Positions 1-5,615 of a stretch of 9,404 nucleotides of DNA are shown piece after piece. Origin of the DNA: an uncultured Candidatus Poseidoniales archaeon (lineage in GTDB: Archaea; Thermoplasmatota; Poseidoniia; Poseidoniales; Thalassarchaeaceae); assembly GCA_950068635.1 (NCBI GenBank), contig CATMIM010000021.1, positions 1-9,404 on the forward strand, given 5' to 3'. A program made the translations under genes and the position numbers. A model generated the notes under the pieces. It was not told the origin of the DNA and made no database searches. It saw only the letters and a program-made list of their open reading frames with translations. The first letter of the stretch is position 1; every line of letters begins with the position of its first letter.

Positions 1-271
1 TTGTGTCATCGCATCCTGATCCACAATGTATAAGTTCAGTTGGAGAACCATCCGTTGCATGAGCAATTATATTTCCATTGTTAATCACAGTTACATTGGA
101 GCGACCTACTGCATCAATTACTTTGTCACCATCGTAATAATATGTGTCACCAGAATCTACAGTGAAGGTTTCATCATCACTTAGTGTTTGTCGCGTTGTA
201 AAAGTTTCAGCCCAAGCGAAGGAACCGATATATAAAAATAAACAAAAAACTATAAATAGTAACTTTTTCAC
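1..271 (-). CDS. Secreted autotransporter/adhesin-like protein, N-terminal part only
   Basis: The frame is open to the left edge, giving 90 residues with no stop. The only start is a GTG at 271; an in-frame TGA lies two codons upstream and no clear Shine-Dalgarno is visible. The N-terminus is a typical bacterial signal peptide: MKK, then a hydrophobic core (LLFIVFCLFLYIGSF) and a likely cleavage site after AWA (about residue 21). The mature part begins TFTTRQTLSDDETFTV and contains VTVINNGNII. Short beta-strand units rich in N, G, T and D like this are usual in parallel beta-helix passenger domains of autotransporters, including those of marine alphaproteobacteria. From this I infer an exported surface protein; no barrel domain lies in the window. 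G+C is near 35 percent, unlike the archaeal genes to the right. It is divergent to the purC fragment, 112 bases apart. Signal peptide is confident, family is tentative. Confidence 0.6.
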   Translation of the reverse strand, partial: MKKLLFIVFCLFLYIGSFAWAETFTTRQTLSDDETFTVDSGDTYYYDGDKVIDAVGRSNVTVINNGNIIAHATDGSPTELIHCGSGCDDT

Positions 272-349
272 ATTTCAAATATGACATTGTAAAAGAAATT
301 AAGCAATGACCGGTTTTGATAGGTTTTAAAGGTTTAAAATTCTAGTTCG

Positions 350-382
350 CTAATTTAAATATAATTTTTTAACTTAAATTAG
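350..382 (+). promoter_or_regulatory. Perfect 9-bp inverted repeat around a TATAAT box, just before purC start
   Basis: CTAATTTAA at 350-358 and TTAAATTAG at 374-382 are exact reverse complements, separated by 15 bases. The right arm ends one base before the ATG at 384. A perfect bacterial -10 hexamer TATAAT lies at 360-365, partly inside the spacer; no good -35 hexamer is visible 17 bases upstream. It could be an operator overlapping the promoter or a weak RNA hairpin. In DNA this AT-rich both elements could arise by chance, so confidence is low. Confidence 0.3.
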
Positions 383-383
383 A

Positions 384-455
384 ATGGATCATTTACTCAT
401 TTATGCAGGTAAAGTAAGAAATATTTATAAACTTGGAGATAAATATTTATTGTGA
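384..455 (+). pseudogene. purC: Truncated start of phosphoribosylaminoimidazole-succinocarboxamide synthase (PurC)
   Basis: An ATG at 384 opens 23 codons: MDHLLIYAGKVRNIYKLGDK, then YLL, then TGA at 453-455. The motif GKVRNIYKLGD-(x)-YLL matches the conserved N-terminal ATP-binding region of SAICAR synthase (GKVRDIY, a few residues, LL, then normally VATDRISAFD). PurC makes SAICAR from CAIR and aspartate in purine synthesis. The homology ends exactly at LL, where the DNA changes from AT-rich to GC-rich, and the expected DRIS motif is absent from all forward frames after that point. This is a gene cut by a junction, not a natural short ORF. The usual protein is about 240 residues or more. Identification rests on about 15 informative residues, so it is probable, not certain. 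Confidence 0.6.
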
Positions 456-461
456 ACATAT

Positions 462-520
462 GGGCCCCATCCCAATGGCTGATCCTTGTGGGTCTACACC
501 CCTGATCGCAAGGGGAGCCC
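462..520 (-). other. Nested inverted repeat (hairpin) beside the composition junction
   Basis: Read on the minus strand, GGGCTCC (520-514) pairs with GGGGCCC (468-462) over 7 bp with one G-U. Directly inside, CCTTG (513-509) pairs with CAAGG (488-484), and inside that GGGT (501-498) pairs with ACCC (493-490) around a GTAG loop. On the plus strand the outer helix would have a C-A mismatch, so a minus-strand RNA is favoured. It starts 6 bases after the stop of the minus-strand membrane protein gene, so it could be a 3'-end structure of that mRNA. It is too short for a tRNA and lacks a TTCGA loop. An alternative fold, CCCCT/AGGGG at 499-515, competes with the inner helices. Confidence 0.35.
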
Positions 521-526
521 TTTGAC

Positions 527-895
527 TCAAGTTTCGGAATGTTGCCCTTTCACAGTCAATTTTTTCGTAAGCCAGATCGGCACTCCGAACAGGAAGATGT
601 ACAGGCATCCGAAAAACACGAATCCTACAACATCTCCTACATTGCCGAATAGAATCAACTCGGCGATGCCCCCGTACACGAAAAACGCGGCGAGTGCCAT
701 TTTCGTACCGTATCTTCCGAGTATTTTTGAAAACAGGAATGAGATCGTCACATAATAGAACGTCATTGCCACGAACGTCACAGGATTGCTCAGTATTGGC
801 GGAGAATTACCTATCGATGCTGGTAATATCAGTTCACCGAACAATATTGCGAATATCGTCGCGGAAACCGTGTAGACGACGGTCTGGCTCGTCAT
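527..895 (-). CDS. Small four-helix membrane protein, unknown function
   Basis: This 122-residue protein starts MTSQTVVYTV at the ATG at 895. That start is preferred over the GTG at 922 because GAGG lies about 9 bases before it and a TATA-like box lies about 42 bases before it. I see four hydrophobic segments at about residues 5-23, 35-57, 64-84 and 87-107, with a short basic stretch (TKKLTVKG) near the C-terminus. Acidic and Gly/Pro residues within or near the helices (GELILP, YGGIAELILFGNVGD) could form a small channel or transporter, but I recognise no family. G+C is about 47 percent over 541-900, below the genes to its right and above the AT-rich segment to its left. This may reflect membrane-protein codon bias, transfer, or a third source. 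Real gene likely; function unknown. Confidence 0.7.
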   Translation of the reverse strand: MTSQTVVYTVSATIFAILFGELILPASIGNSPPILSNPVTFVAMTFYYVTISFLFSKILGRYGTKMALAAFFVYGGIAELILFGNVGDVVGFVFFGCLYIFLFGVPIWLTKKLTVKGQHSET

Positions 896-933
896 GATGC
901 ATTTCCTCTGAACGTATCTCACTGGTCAATTGG

Positions 934-941
934 CTATATTA
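934..941 (-). promoter_or_regulatory. Putative archaeal TATA box for the membrane protein gene
   Basis: TAATATAG on the minus strand is centred about 42 bases before the ATG at 895. With the usual 26-27 bases from TATA box to transcription start this gives a 5' UTR of about 15 bases, just enough to hold the GAGG ribosome site. Recognition is by pattern and position only. Confidence 0.35.
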
Positions 942-1067
942 GACCGAGGGCGTCATTGGTCCACTCCGGCCCTGGTTCAGTTCATTGTGGGTCTGAACCC
1001 TGGATGCTGATGCTGGGGAGCGCGCGCACAGTCAAGCGACCACGACAGGGACGTTGCGTGAATCGGC

Positions 1068-1316
1068 TCAGGCGCGGAACACAGCGTCGTTCCGGCGGAC
1101 CCTCTCCGGAACCAGCAGTCCGATGCTCGCTCCAGCAGCGGCGGTCTCGACCGCCTCGTGGTCGATCTGCATCGAGGTCACCTCGATCTCGAAGTCGGTG
1201 GTCGCACCCTTCACCTTGATCTTCTCACCCACGGAGAGCGTCGCGGTCAGCTCGATGGCGGCCACGCCGATCTTGCTGTAGTACGCCGACACGTGGCCGA
1301 TCTGTTCGTCCGACAC
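1068..1316 (-). CDS. Translation elongation factor-like mini-protein (EF-Tu domain 2 fold)
   Basis: This is an 82-residue single-domain protein starting at a GTG (1316) with GAGG six bases upstream; an in-frame TGA five codons before it rules out a longer form. The pattern GHVSAYYSKIGVAAIELTAT, followed by LSVGEKIKVKGATTDFEIEV, SMQIDH and PERVRRNDAVF, matches the archaeal family annotated 'translation elongation factor-like protein'. This is a stand-alone beta-barrel like domain 2 of EF-Tu and like the C-terminal domain of some U32 peptidase-family proteins. Its exact role is not established; a link to rRNA or tRNA modification or to U32 proteins is inferred from the family. No U32 gene lies in this window. 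It is divergent to uS15 across a 201-base gap. No convincing TATA box is seen upstream. Confidence 0.85.
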   Translation of the reverse strand: MSDEQIGHVSAYYSKIGVAAIELTATLSVGEKIKVKGATTDFEIEVTSMQIDHEAVETAAAGASIGLLVPERVRRNDAVFRA

Positions 1317-1474
1317 TGCAATCCTCGGTCATGCGCTCGGCCTTCCAATGAGAAAAGCATTCCGCAGGCTTCGCGACCACTTGTTCAGGCCATGCCGCAT
1401 CGTTCTCGTTCCTAGGCGTGCGCTCCATGCCGGCACCGGGCACACGAGGGGCATGCATCCTTGCAGCGTAGCGG

Positions 1475-1481
1475 TTATGAA
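1475..1481 (+). promoter_or_regulatory. Putative TATA-like box for uS15
   Basis: TTATGAA is centred 40 bases before the uS15 ATG at 1518. The same core (TATGAA) stands 37 bases before the CBS-protein ATG. It is the most AT-rich point near the uS15 start in an otherwise GC-rich 201-base divergent region (1317-1517) in which I see no further gene or RNA. Confidence 0.3.
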
Positions 1482-1517
1482 GGGGGAGCAGGTCGGCGGG
1501 TCGCTTGAGGTGATACG

Positions 1518-1973
1518 ATGGCGAAAATGCACAGCGGCGGCAGAGGCTCCTCAGGTTCCACAAGGCCCCTGCTATCCGAGGTCCCCGAGTGGTCGGAGCA
1601 GGACAAGGAGAAGGTGGAACAACTCATCTGCGAACTGTATGACGACGGCAAATCAGCGGCCACGATCGGCACCATCCTGCGAGACCAGCACGCAGTTCCC
1701 AACGTCCGCCTGCTGCTCAACAAGAGGGTGGCCGGCGTACTCGTGGACAATGACAGGATCCCGAAATATCCCGACGAGATGATGAACCTGATGCGCAAGG
1801 CCTTGAGGCTCGTCGACCACCTCGAGCAGAACCGCAAGGATCTGCACAACCGTCGGCAGTTGGAACTCACCGAATCGAAGATTCGCCGAAGCGCTCGCTA
1901 CCACATCGGAACCGGCCGGCTCTCGGCGGACTGGCGCTACAAGCGTGACCAGATCCGCCTCATCGTCGACTGA
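1518..1973 (+). CDS. rps15: 30S ribosomal protein uS15 (archaeal type)
   Basis: This 151-residue protein belongs to the archaeal/eukaryotic form of S15, which is longer than the ~89-residue bacterial one. The N-terminus MAKMHSGGRGSSGSTRP is the hallmark of the family. It is followed by the extra helical part (PEWSEQDKEKVEQLICELYD, then TIGTILRDQHAVPNVRLL). The rRNA-binding helical core at about residues 85-151 includes DLHNRRQL, ESKIRRSARYH and GRLSADWRY. It binds the central domain of 16S rRNA in the small subunit. GAGGTGAT, a near-perfect match to the 3' end of archaeal 16S rRNA, lies just before the ATG. In many euryarchaea this gene is followed by a co-directional RecJ-like gene; here the RecJ-like gene is convergent, with stops 9 bases apart. 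The protein looks complete and ordinary. Confidence 0.97.
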   Translation: MAKMHSGGRGSSGSTRPLLSEVPEWSEQDKEKVEQLICELYDDGKSAATIGTILRDQHAVPNVRLLLNKRVAGVLVDNDRIPKYPDEMMNLMRKALRLVDHLEQNRKDLHNRRQLELTESKIRRSARYHIGTGRLSADWRYKRDQIRLIVD

Positions 1974-1982
1974 GTCCGAAAT

Positions 1983-2885
1983 TCACTCCACCTCTCCCGT
2001 GGAGAGAAGTTGGTCGATGCTGGTGCCGACGGCTTCGAGTGCGTCGTCAGAGAATCGCCTCTGCAGGGCGGCGAATTGCGAATGCAGGTCGCGAGGGCGG
2101 TTAGAGACCACCAGCCGGTGCCAGACCAGTTCTTCCAGGCGAGCGGTACCCAGCGTGCCGCTGAACACCTCGGGTGCCGCGATCTCCGAGAGTGCCTCCG
2201 CCCGCTGCTGCTCGTCGAGCCCGCTCCACGAATCCTTCGTGGCGGACAGCCGCTCCTCATCGATGGTGGGTAGAAGGGTGGCATCGGGTTCGCTCACCGA
2301 GGGAATCGGCACGACGCGAAACGCCCCCTCATCGCGCAGATGGTCGCGCAACCTGCTGTAGACCGGGTCATACGAGGTGTCGAGCGCGTCCGAGAGCCAG
2401 TTCCCAGCGAGCAGCCAGGGACGCAGCATGCGCACGCGCCTGCCGTCCGGTGCGAGCTCCGCAGCCAGCGCAGCCGCCTGTGCGACCGGTGACAACGTGC
2501 CCGAATGAGGACTGCCATCATGACCGTGGAGCGCGTGCACGCTGAGCGGAGAGAGGTGCAACCTGAACGGTCCGGATCCAAGTGGCTCCGGTTCTTCCTG
2601 TGGCGAACCCTCGCTGATGATGATCGCTGCCGACTCCTGTCCATCGCGAGGCGGCACACGCCTTCTGTATGCGATCCCTGCATCCAGCATGGCTGCCTCC
2701 AGATGCGCGAGCGCCAGCGCGCCGACGGCCGTGGGCTCAGCGAGCAAGGTGACCGGCGAGTCGGTTCCGAGTGCACCGGCCGCGGCTCGCAGCACAGGTG
2801 CCAGACTCTCGAACGGCTCGGTCTCCAGCAAGGAGTGCATCGTGGTCCGCAGCGCGCCGTGGTTCAAACGCCTTCTGCCGGTCAT
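1983..2885 (-). CDS. RecJ/DHH-fold (Cdc45-like) protein lacking catalytic residues, putative
   Basis: This is a 300-residue soluble protein; its ATG (2885) shares a base with the TGA of the upstream surface-protein gene (TGATG). The N-terminal half has the layout of a DHH phosphoesterase domain: a first strand and helix (SPVTLLAEPTAVGALALAHL, 43-62), a repeat of strand and helix with AGIAYRRRV and SAAIIISE (85-92), a segment at 109-125 where DHH should stand, a helix VAQAAALAAELA, and LLAGNWLSDALD (158-169), which resembles the 'LVGALGD' helix of RecJ. The Asp-rich motif of active enzymes (D-x-D-G) reads AEPTAVG here, and DHH reads GHDG, so no metal centre is expected. Inactive RecJ homologues (eukaryotic Cdc45, Sulfolobus RecJdbh) work in the CMG-type replicative helicase. 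The location beside uS15, a common place for archaeal recJ, supports this. The assignment is by pattern and remains an inference; no DHHA1 domain is recognisable. Confidence 0.6.
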   Translation of the reverse strand: MTGRRRLNHGALRTTMHSLLETEPFESLAPVLRAAAGALGTDSPVTLLAEPTAVGALALAHLEAAMLDAGIAYRRRVPPRDGQESAAIIISEGSPQEEPEPLGSGPFRLHLSPLSVHALHGHDGSPHSGTLSPVAQAAALAAELAPDGRRVRMLRPWLLAGNWLSDALDTSYDPVYSRLRDHLRDEGAFRVVPIPSVSEPDATLLPTIDEERLSATKDSWSGLDEQQRAEALSEIAAPEVFSGTLGTARLEELVWHRLVVSNRPRDLHSQFAALQRRFSDDALEAVGTSIDQLLSTGEVE

Positions 2886-4972
2886 CAGTCGATGCGTAGG
2901 CGAGCACCACAGCCACCGCAGGGCATCCTGAGGGGTCGCTCTTCGCTGGCAACCGGGTTGCGCATCGAGCAGGCGGGGCAGATCACCACAGGAATCACCG
3001 GCAAGCGACGCTTACGCCCTCCCCTGCCGGGGATTATGGTGGCGAACGCGTCGAGCGCATCGAGCAACGATTCCTCGTCGAGCGTCCGCGGGGTGATGAA
3101 CGCTATCACGAGAAGCAGCAGTCCGGCGGCACCCACGGCACCGAGCAGGAATGGGAGTGGGAGGGCGAGGATGTAGGCGACCAGCCAGACTGCGAGCAGT
3201 GCCGGAAGGCTGAGCCAGATGCCGGTGCGCGACTTGCCGCGAGTGATCAGCCAAGCGAACAGCATCACCACCCCCAGCAGGGCGAGCGATTCGATGAACG
3301 ACAGCAGCGGGCTGTGCACCACGCTGCCGAACACGAACACCACCGAGAAGTCACCCAGTTCACCGTCGCTGGTCAGCGTCTGCCGCGCGACCTCGATGCG
3401 CTCGGTCACCAGCACCCTGTTGTGCGTGTAGTCGACTCCCATGCCATCGACGGCGGCACATCCCACCATCGCCGATGTGCGCAGGTGCGCCTCGATGACC
3501 ACCACCGTCCAGAATGGGGTGGCCGAGGGCTGCACGCGAACGAAGGTGTCGAACAGCACCATCTTCTCGTTGATGTGGATGTTCTCCAGCAGGTCGATGG
3601 TGATGGTGACCCTCGTTGAGCTGAAGCCACGCTCGCCGTGCAGGTTGATTCGAACGCTCGGCGACGCTGCCGCTTCCACCGGGCGTACTCCAAGAAGCCG
3701 TTCAGGTTCGAGCATCAGCCCGTCGAACAGGAAGTCCGACAGGGAAGAGGCTCGACCGAAGAGATGAGATTCGAGCGCCTGGATCTCGACATCGTCGATC
3801 TGCTGGTTGTTGCGTACCGCCTCGGTGGAACTGGTCGGTGAGACATCGCGCCAGATGGAGATGCTGTCGAGGCTGTCATTGCCGATGTTGTCCAGTCCCC
3901 AGCGCACCCACTGCGCCATCGGGCCGCTGAACTCGATGCTCACCATCCGGCGTAACCTGTCTCCGCTGTCCACCTCGGCGTTGATGTTCACGCTGAGGTC
4001 CGAGCCCCCGCTGCGCAGCGGTTCGGCAGGCGGGAACATCCCGATCACCGCCCCTCCGTTGTCGCCGAAGGTGAGCGCCATCTGGATGCCGCCATCGAAT
4101 GGGATCGTCTGTGCGGGATCGATCCTGAGTGAGAGGTTCACCGTGTAGACCCCGTCCTCGGCCGAAGCGGGTGCCTGCCAGGTGAGGATCGCCTGCACTC
4201 CGTCCGGGTGCGTGGTGGCGATCACCGTGCTGACCGCCACACCATCGACGCGGAACTCCACCAACGTCTTGTCCCACATCTGCTGGCCGAAGCCGGAGCG
4301 CAGCACCACTGGGAAGTGGACCACGTGCCCTTGGACCATAGGCGGTTGCCAGTCCATCTCGAACAGTGGCAACTCGACGGAGAGGAATCCGCGGTTCTCC
4401 TCGGTGCCCCAGACGAAGCGGACCCCCGCATCATCTCCCGGCGCGTTGAAGATCAGCGTCTCGACACTGAAGGTGACGATCACAACATCACCGGTCGAGT
4501 GAATTCTGCCCGCATCGACGGGCACATCGATCTCGATGGTGCCTGTCCCCGGGGAATATGTCGGGTTGGTCCAGGTTCCCGCCTCGTAGGTCCGGTCACC
4601 GATGCGCACCTCGACAGTGGCATTGACCTGCATCCCGGCAGCGTTCTCCACCTCGTAGGACAATTCGAATCTCCAATCCTTCTCTGGATAGTCACCGGCC
4701 ACCATGCCCGACACCAGCCACTTGGCGATCTCGGTCCTCTGGGGTGTGGACTGATTCACCCATGCCTCCTGCTCCTGACCGAGGTCGGCGGCGAACGGAG
4801 AGAGCCTGCCGTCGTCCCCCTCCCCGATGAGCACGAAGTCGTACGTGTGTGCATCACAGCAGGTGACCTGAGCGTCCGCGGACCCGCTCAGAGGAGTCAG
4901 CGGAAGCAGTCCTGCCGCCAGCATCAGCAACAGCACGAACGGAGCTGCACGAACCGCGCGATGAGGTCCCAT
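2885..4972 (-). CDS. Large surface protein with three C-terminal TM helices and cytoplasmic zinc ribbon
   Basis: The chosen start is the ATG at 4972 (695 residues). It directly precedes a signal peptide, and GAGG lies about 11 bases upstream; a GTG at 5047 would add 25 non-conserved residues before the signal. Residues 1-34 form the signal peptide (hydrophobic core 12-25, cleavage likely after ADA). Residues 35-553 are an extracytoplasmic region of beta-strand-rich, Ig-like character (for example VSIEFSG, VTITIDLLENIH) with N-glycosylation sequons at N73, N117, N279 and N365 and few cysteines (C38, C39, C505). Membrane helices lie at about 557-576, 584-604 and 606-626. By this topology the C-terminus is inside; it carries CPAC (665-668) and CGGC (685-688), a zinc ribbon. 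I recognise no named family. A surface sensor or envelope protein that contacts a cytoplasmic partner is possible. It is upstream of, and translationally coupled to, the RecJ-like gene. Confidence 0.85.
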   Translation of the reverse strand: MGPHRAVRAAPFVLLLMLAAGLLPLTPLSGSADAQVTCCDAHTYDFVLIGEGDDGRLSPFAADLGQEQEAWVNQSTPQRTEIAKWLVSGMVAGDYPEKDWRFELSYEVENAAGMQVNATVEVRIGDRTYEAGTWTNPTYSPGTGTIEIDVPVDAGRIHSTGDVVIVTFSVETLIFNAPGDDAGVRFVWGTEENRGFLSVELPLFEMDWQPPMVQGHVVHFPVVLRSGFGQQMWDKTLVEFRVDGVAVSTVIATTHPDGVQAILTWQAPASAEDGVYTVNLSLRIDPAQTIPFDGGIQMALTFGDNGGAVIGMFPPAEPLRSGGSDLSVNINAEVDSGDRLRRMVSIEFSGPMAQWVRWGLDNIGNDSLDSISIWRDVSPTSSTEAVRNNQQIDDVEIQALESHLFGRASSLSDFLFDGLMLEPERLLGVRPVEAAASPSVRINLHGERGFSSTRVTITIDLLENIHINEKMVLFDTFVRVQPSATPFWTVVVIEAHLRTSAMVGCAAVDGMGVDYTHNRVLVTERIEVARQTLTSDGELGDFSVVFVFGSVVHSPLLSFIESLALLGVVMLFAWLITRGKSRTGIWLSLPALLAVWLVAYILALPLPFLLGAVGAAGLLLLVIAFITPRTLDEESLLDALDAFATIIPGRGGRKRRLPVIPVVICPACSMRNPVASEERPLRMPCGGCGARLRID

Positions 4973-5142
4973 CCCATCTCCCTCTGGGAGACAGGCGCAT
5001 CGAACCTGCCTTGAAGTCAACGGGTCGGCGGAGGCTCCTGAGCGCACAATGCCGATGATTCACCGGTTGCGGACCAGTAGGGGTGGTCGCCAGTCGATAC
5101 AGTCGAGTGGATTGGCAAGGTCTAAGATTCAAAACAACAGTT

Positions 5143-5149
5143 CTATGAA
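5143..5149 (+). promoter_or_regulatory. Putative TATA-like box for the CBS-domain gene
   Basis: CTATGAA is centred 37 bases before the ATG at 5183, at the end of the most AT-rich patch (about 5121-5149) of the divergent region 4973-5182. Together with GAGGTG at 5172-5177 it implies a 5' UTR of roughly 10 bases. The opposite gene (surface protein) shows no comparable box at the same distance. Confidence 0.3.
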
Positions 5150-5182
5150 CTGGTGAGTGGCGACTCTGGGCGAGGTGCGATG

Positions 5183-5614
5183 ATGTCTGATGACTTACAG
5201 GTGAGCGACCTCGTGCTCACCGATGAACATGACACTGTGGGAATGGATGACACGCTTGCCGATGCAGCAGGGAAACTGGTGGCGCTTCGCCGTGGCATTC
5301 TCATCGTGCTCGGTGACGACAACAAGGTGAAGGGGGTCATTTCGCCGGCGCAGATCCTGATGGCGGTTGCTGGTGGCATCGACGTGAACTCGGACACCTG
5401 CGGGATGCACATGGATGGTGACGTCATGGAGGTGGGACTCGACGATGACATCGATGCGATGATCGAGAAGATGAACGCCCGCCAGCCGCACGCGGTGGTG
5501 GCGGTGGACTTGAACGGAGAGTTCAGCGGCTACTTCTCACCCAACGATTACCGCGAGGCGCTCGCCCGCCTCGAAGCGAAACCCGCTATCCGCAAACTCG
5601 CCAAGCGCGAGTGA
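5183..5614 (+). CDS. Two-CBS-domain protein (Bateman module)
   Basis: Start: ATG ATG occurs at 5180/5183. The second ATG is preferred because it sits 5 bases after GAGGTG; a GTG at 5153 is in frame but has no ribosome site. The 143-residue protein is nearly all CBS pair. CBS1 is about residues 7-62 (VSDLVLTDEHDTVGMDDTLA, then GILIVLGDDNKVKGVISPAQ). CBS2 is about 74-128 (GDVMEVGLDDDIDAMIEKMN, HAVVAVDLNGEFSGYFSPND). Such stand-alone pairs bind adenine nucleotides or S-adenosylmethionine and usually tune an unknown partner; ligand and partner cannot be read here. The protein is acidic with a short basic C-terminal tail (RKLAKRE). It is divergent to the surface-protein gene and convergent with pcm, whose stop lies one base from its own. 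Confidence 0.9.
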   Translation: MSDDLQVSDLVLTDEHDTVGMDDTLADAAGKLVALRRGILIVLGDDNKVKGVISPAQILMAVAGGIDVNSDTCGMHMDGDVMEVGLDDDIDAMIEKMNARQPHAVVAVDLNGEFSGYFSPNDYREALARLEAKPAIRKLAKRE

Positions 5615-5615
5615 T

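Noticed and set aside
462..520. The nested hairpin as a tRNA gene (GGGCTCC/GGGGCCC looked like an acceptor stem)
   Set aside because: Only 59 bases, no TTCRA loop and no anticodon arm of proper size; kept as an unnamed hairpin instead.
486..994. Direct repeat TTGTGGGTCT at 486-495 and 985-994 flanking the membrane protein gene, as possible attachment sites
   Set aside because: A 10-base exact match is expected many times by chance in 9.4 kb, and the extended match is imperfect. There is no integrase or other mobility gene.
974..999. Hairpin GGTTCAG/CTGAACC downstream of the EF-like gene as a terminator
   Set aside because: Seven base pairs with a 12-base loop and no T-run on either side; archaeal termination usually relies on T-runs. 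Too weak to annotate.
1317..1517. RNA gene or small ORF in the divergent region between the EF-like gene and uS15
   Set aside because: No tRNA-like arms and no ORF with convincing composition. Frames here run into the genes on either side and translate to Arg/Pro-rich noise.
4208..5014. Long plus-strand open frame of 268 codons opposite the surface-protein gene, and the similar 223-codon frame at 2505-3176
   Set aside because: Translations are rich in His, Arg and Pro with no recognisable domain, as expected for the antisense of GC-rich genes. The minus-strand frames have signal peptide, membrane helices and zinc ribbon.
4990..5045. tRNA-like stretch on the minus strand (GGTTCGATGCG, and GACTTCAAGG resembling a selenocysteine anticodon loop)
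   Set aside because: The putative T stem does not pair beyond one base pair, no anticodon stem forms, and there is no matching acceptor stem. It is simply the divergent upstream region.
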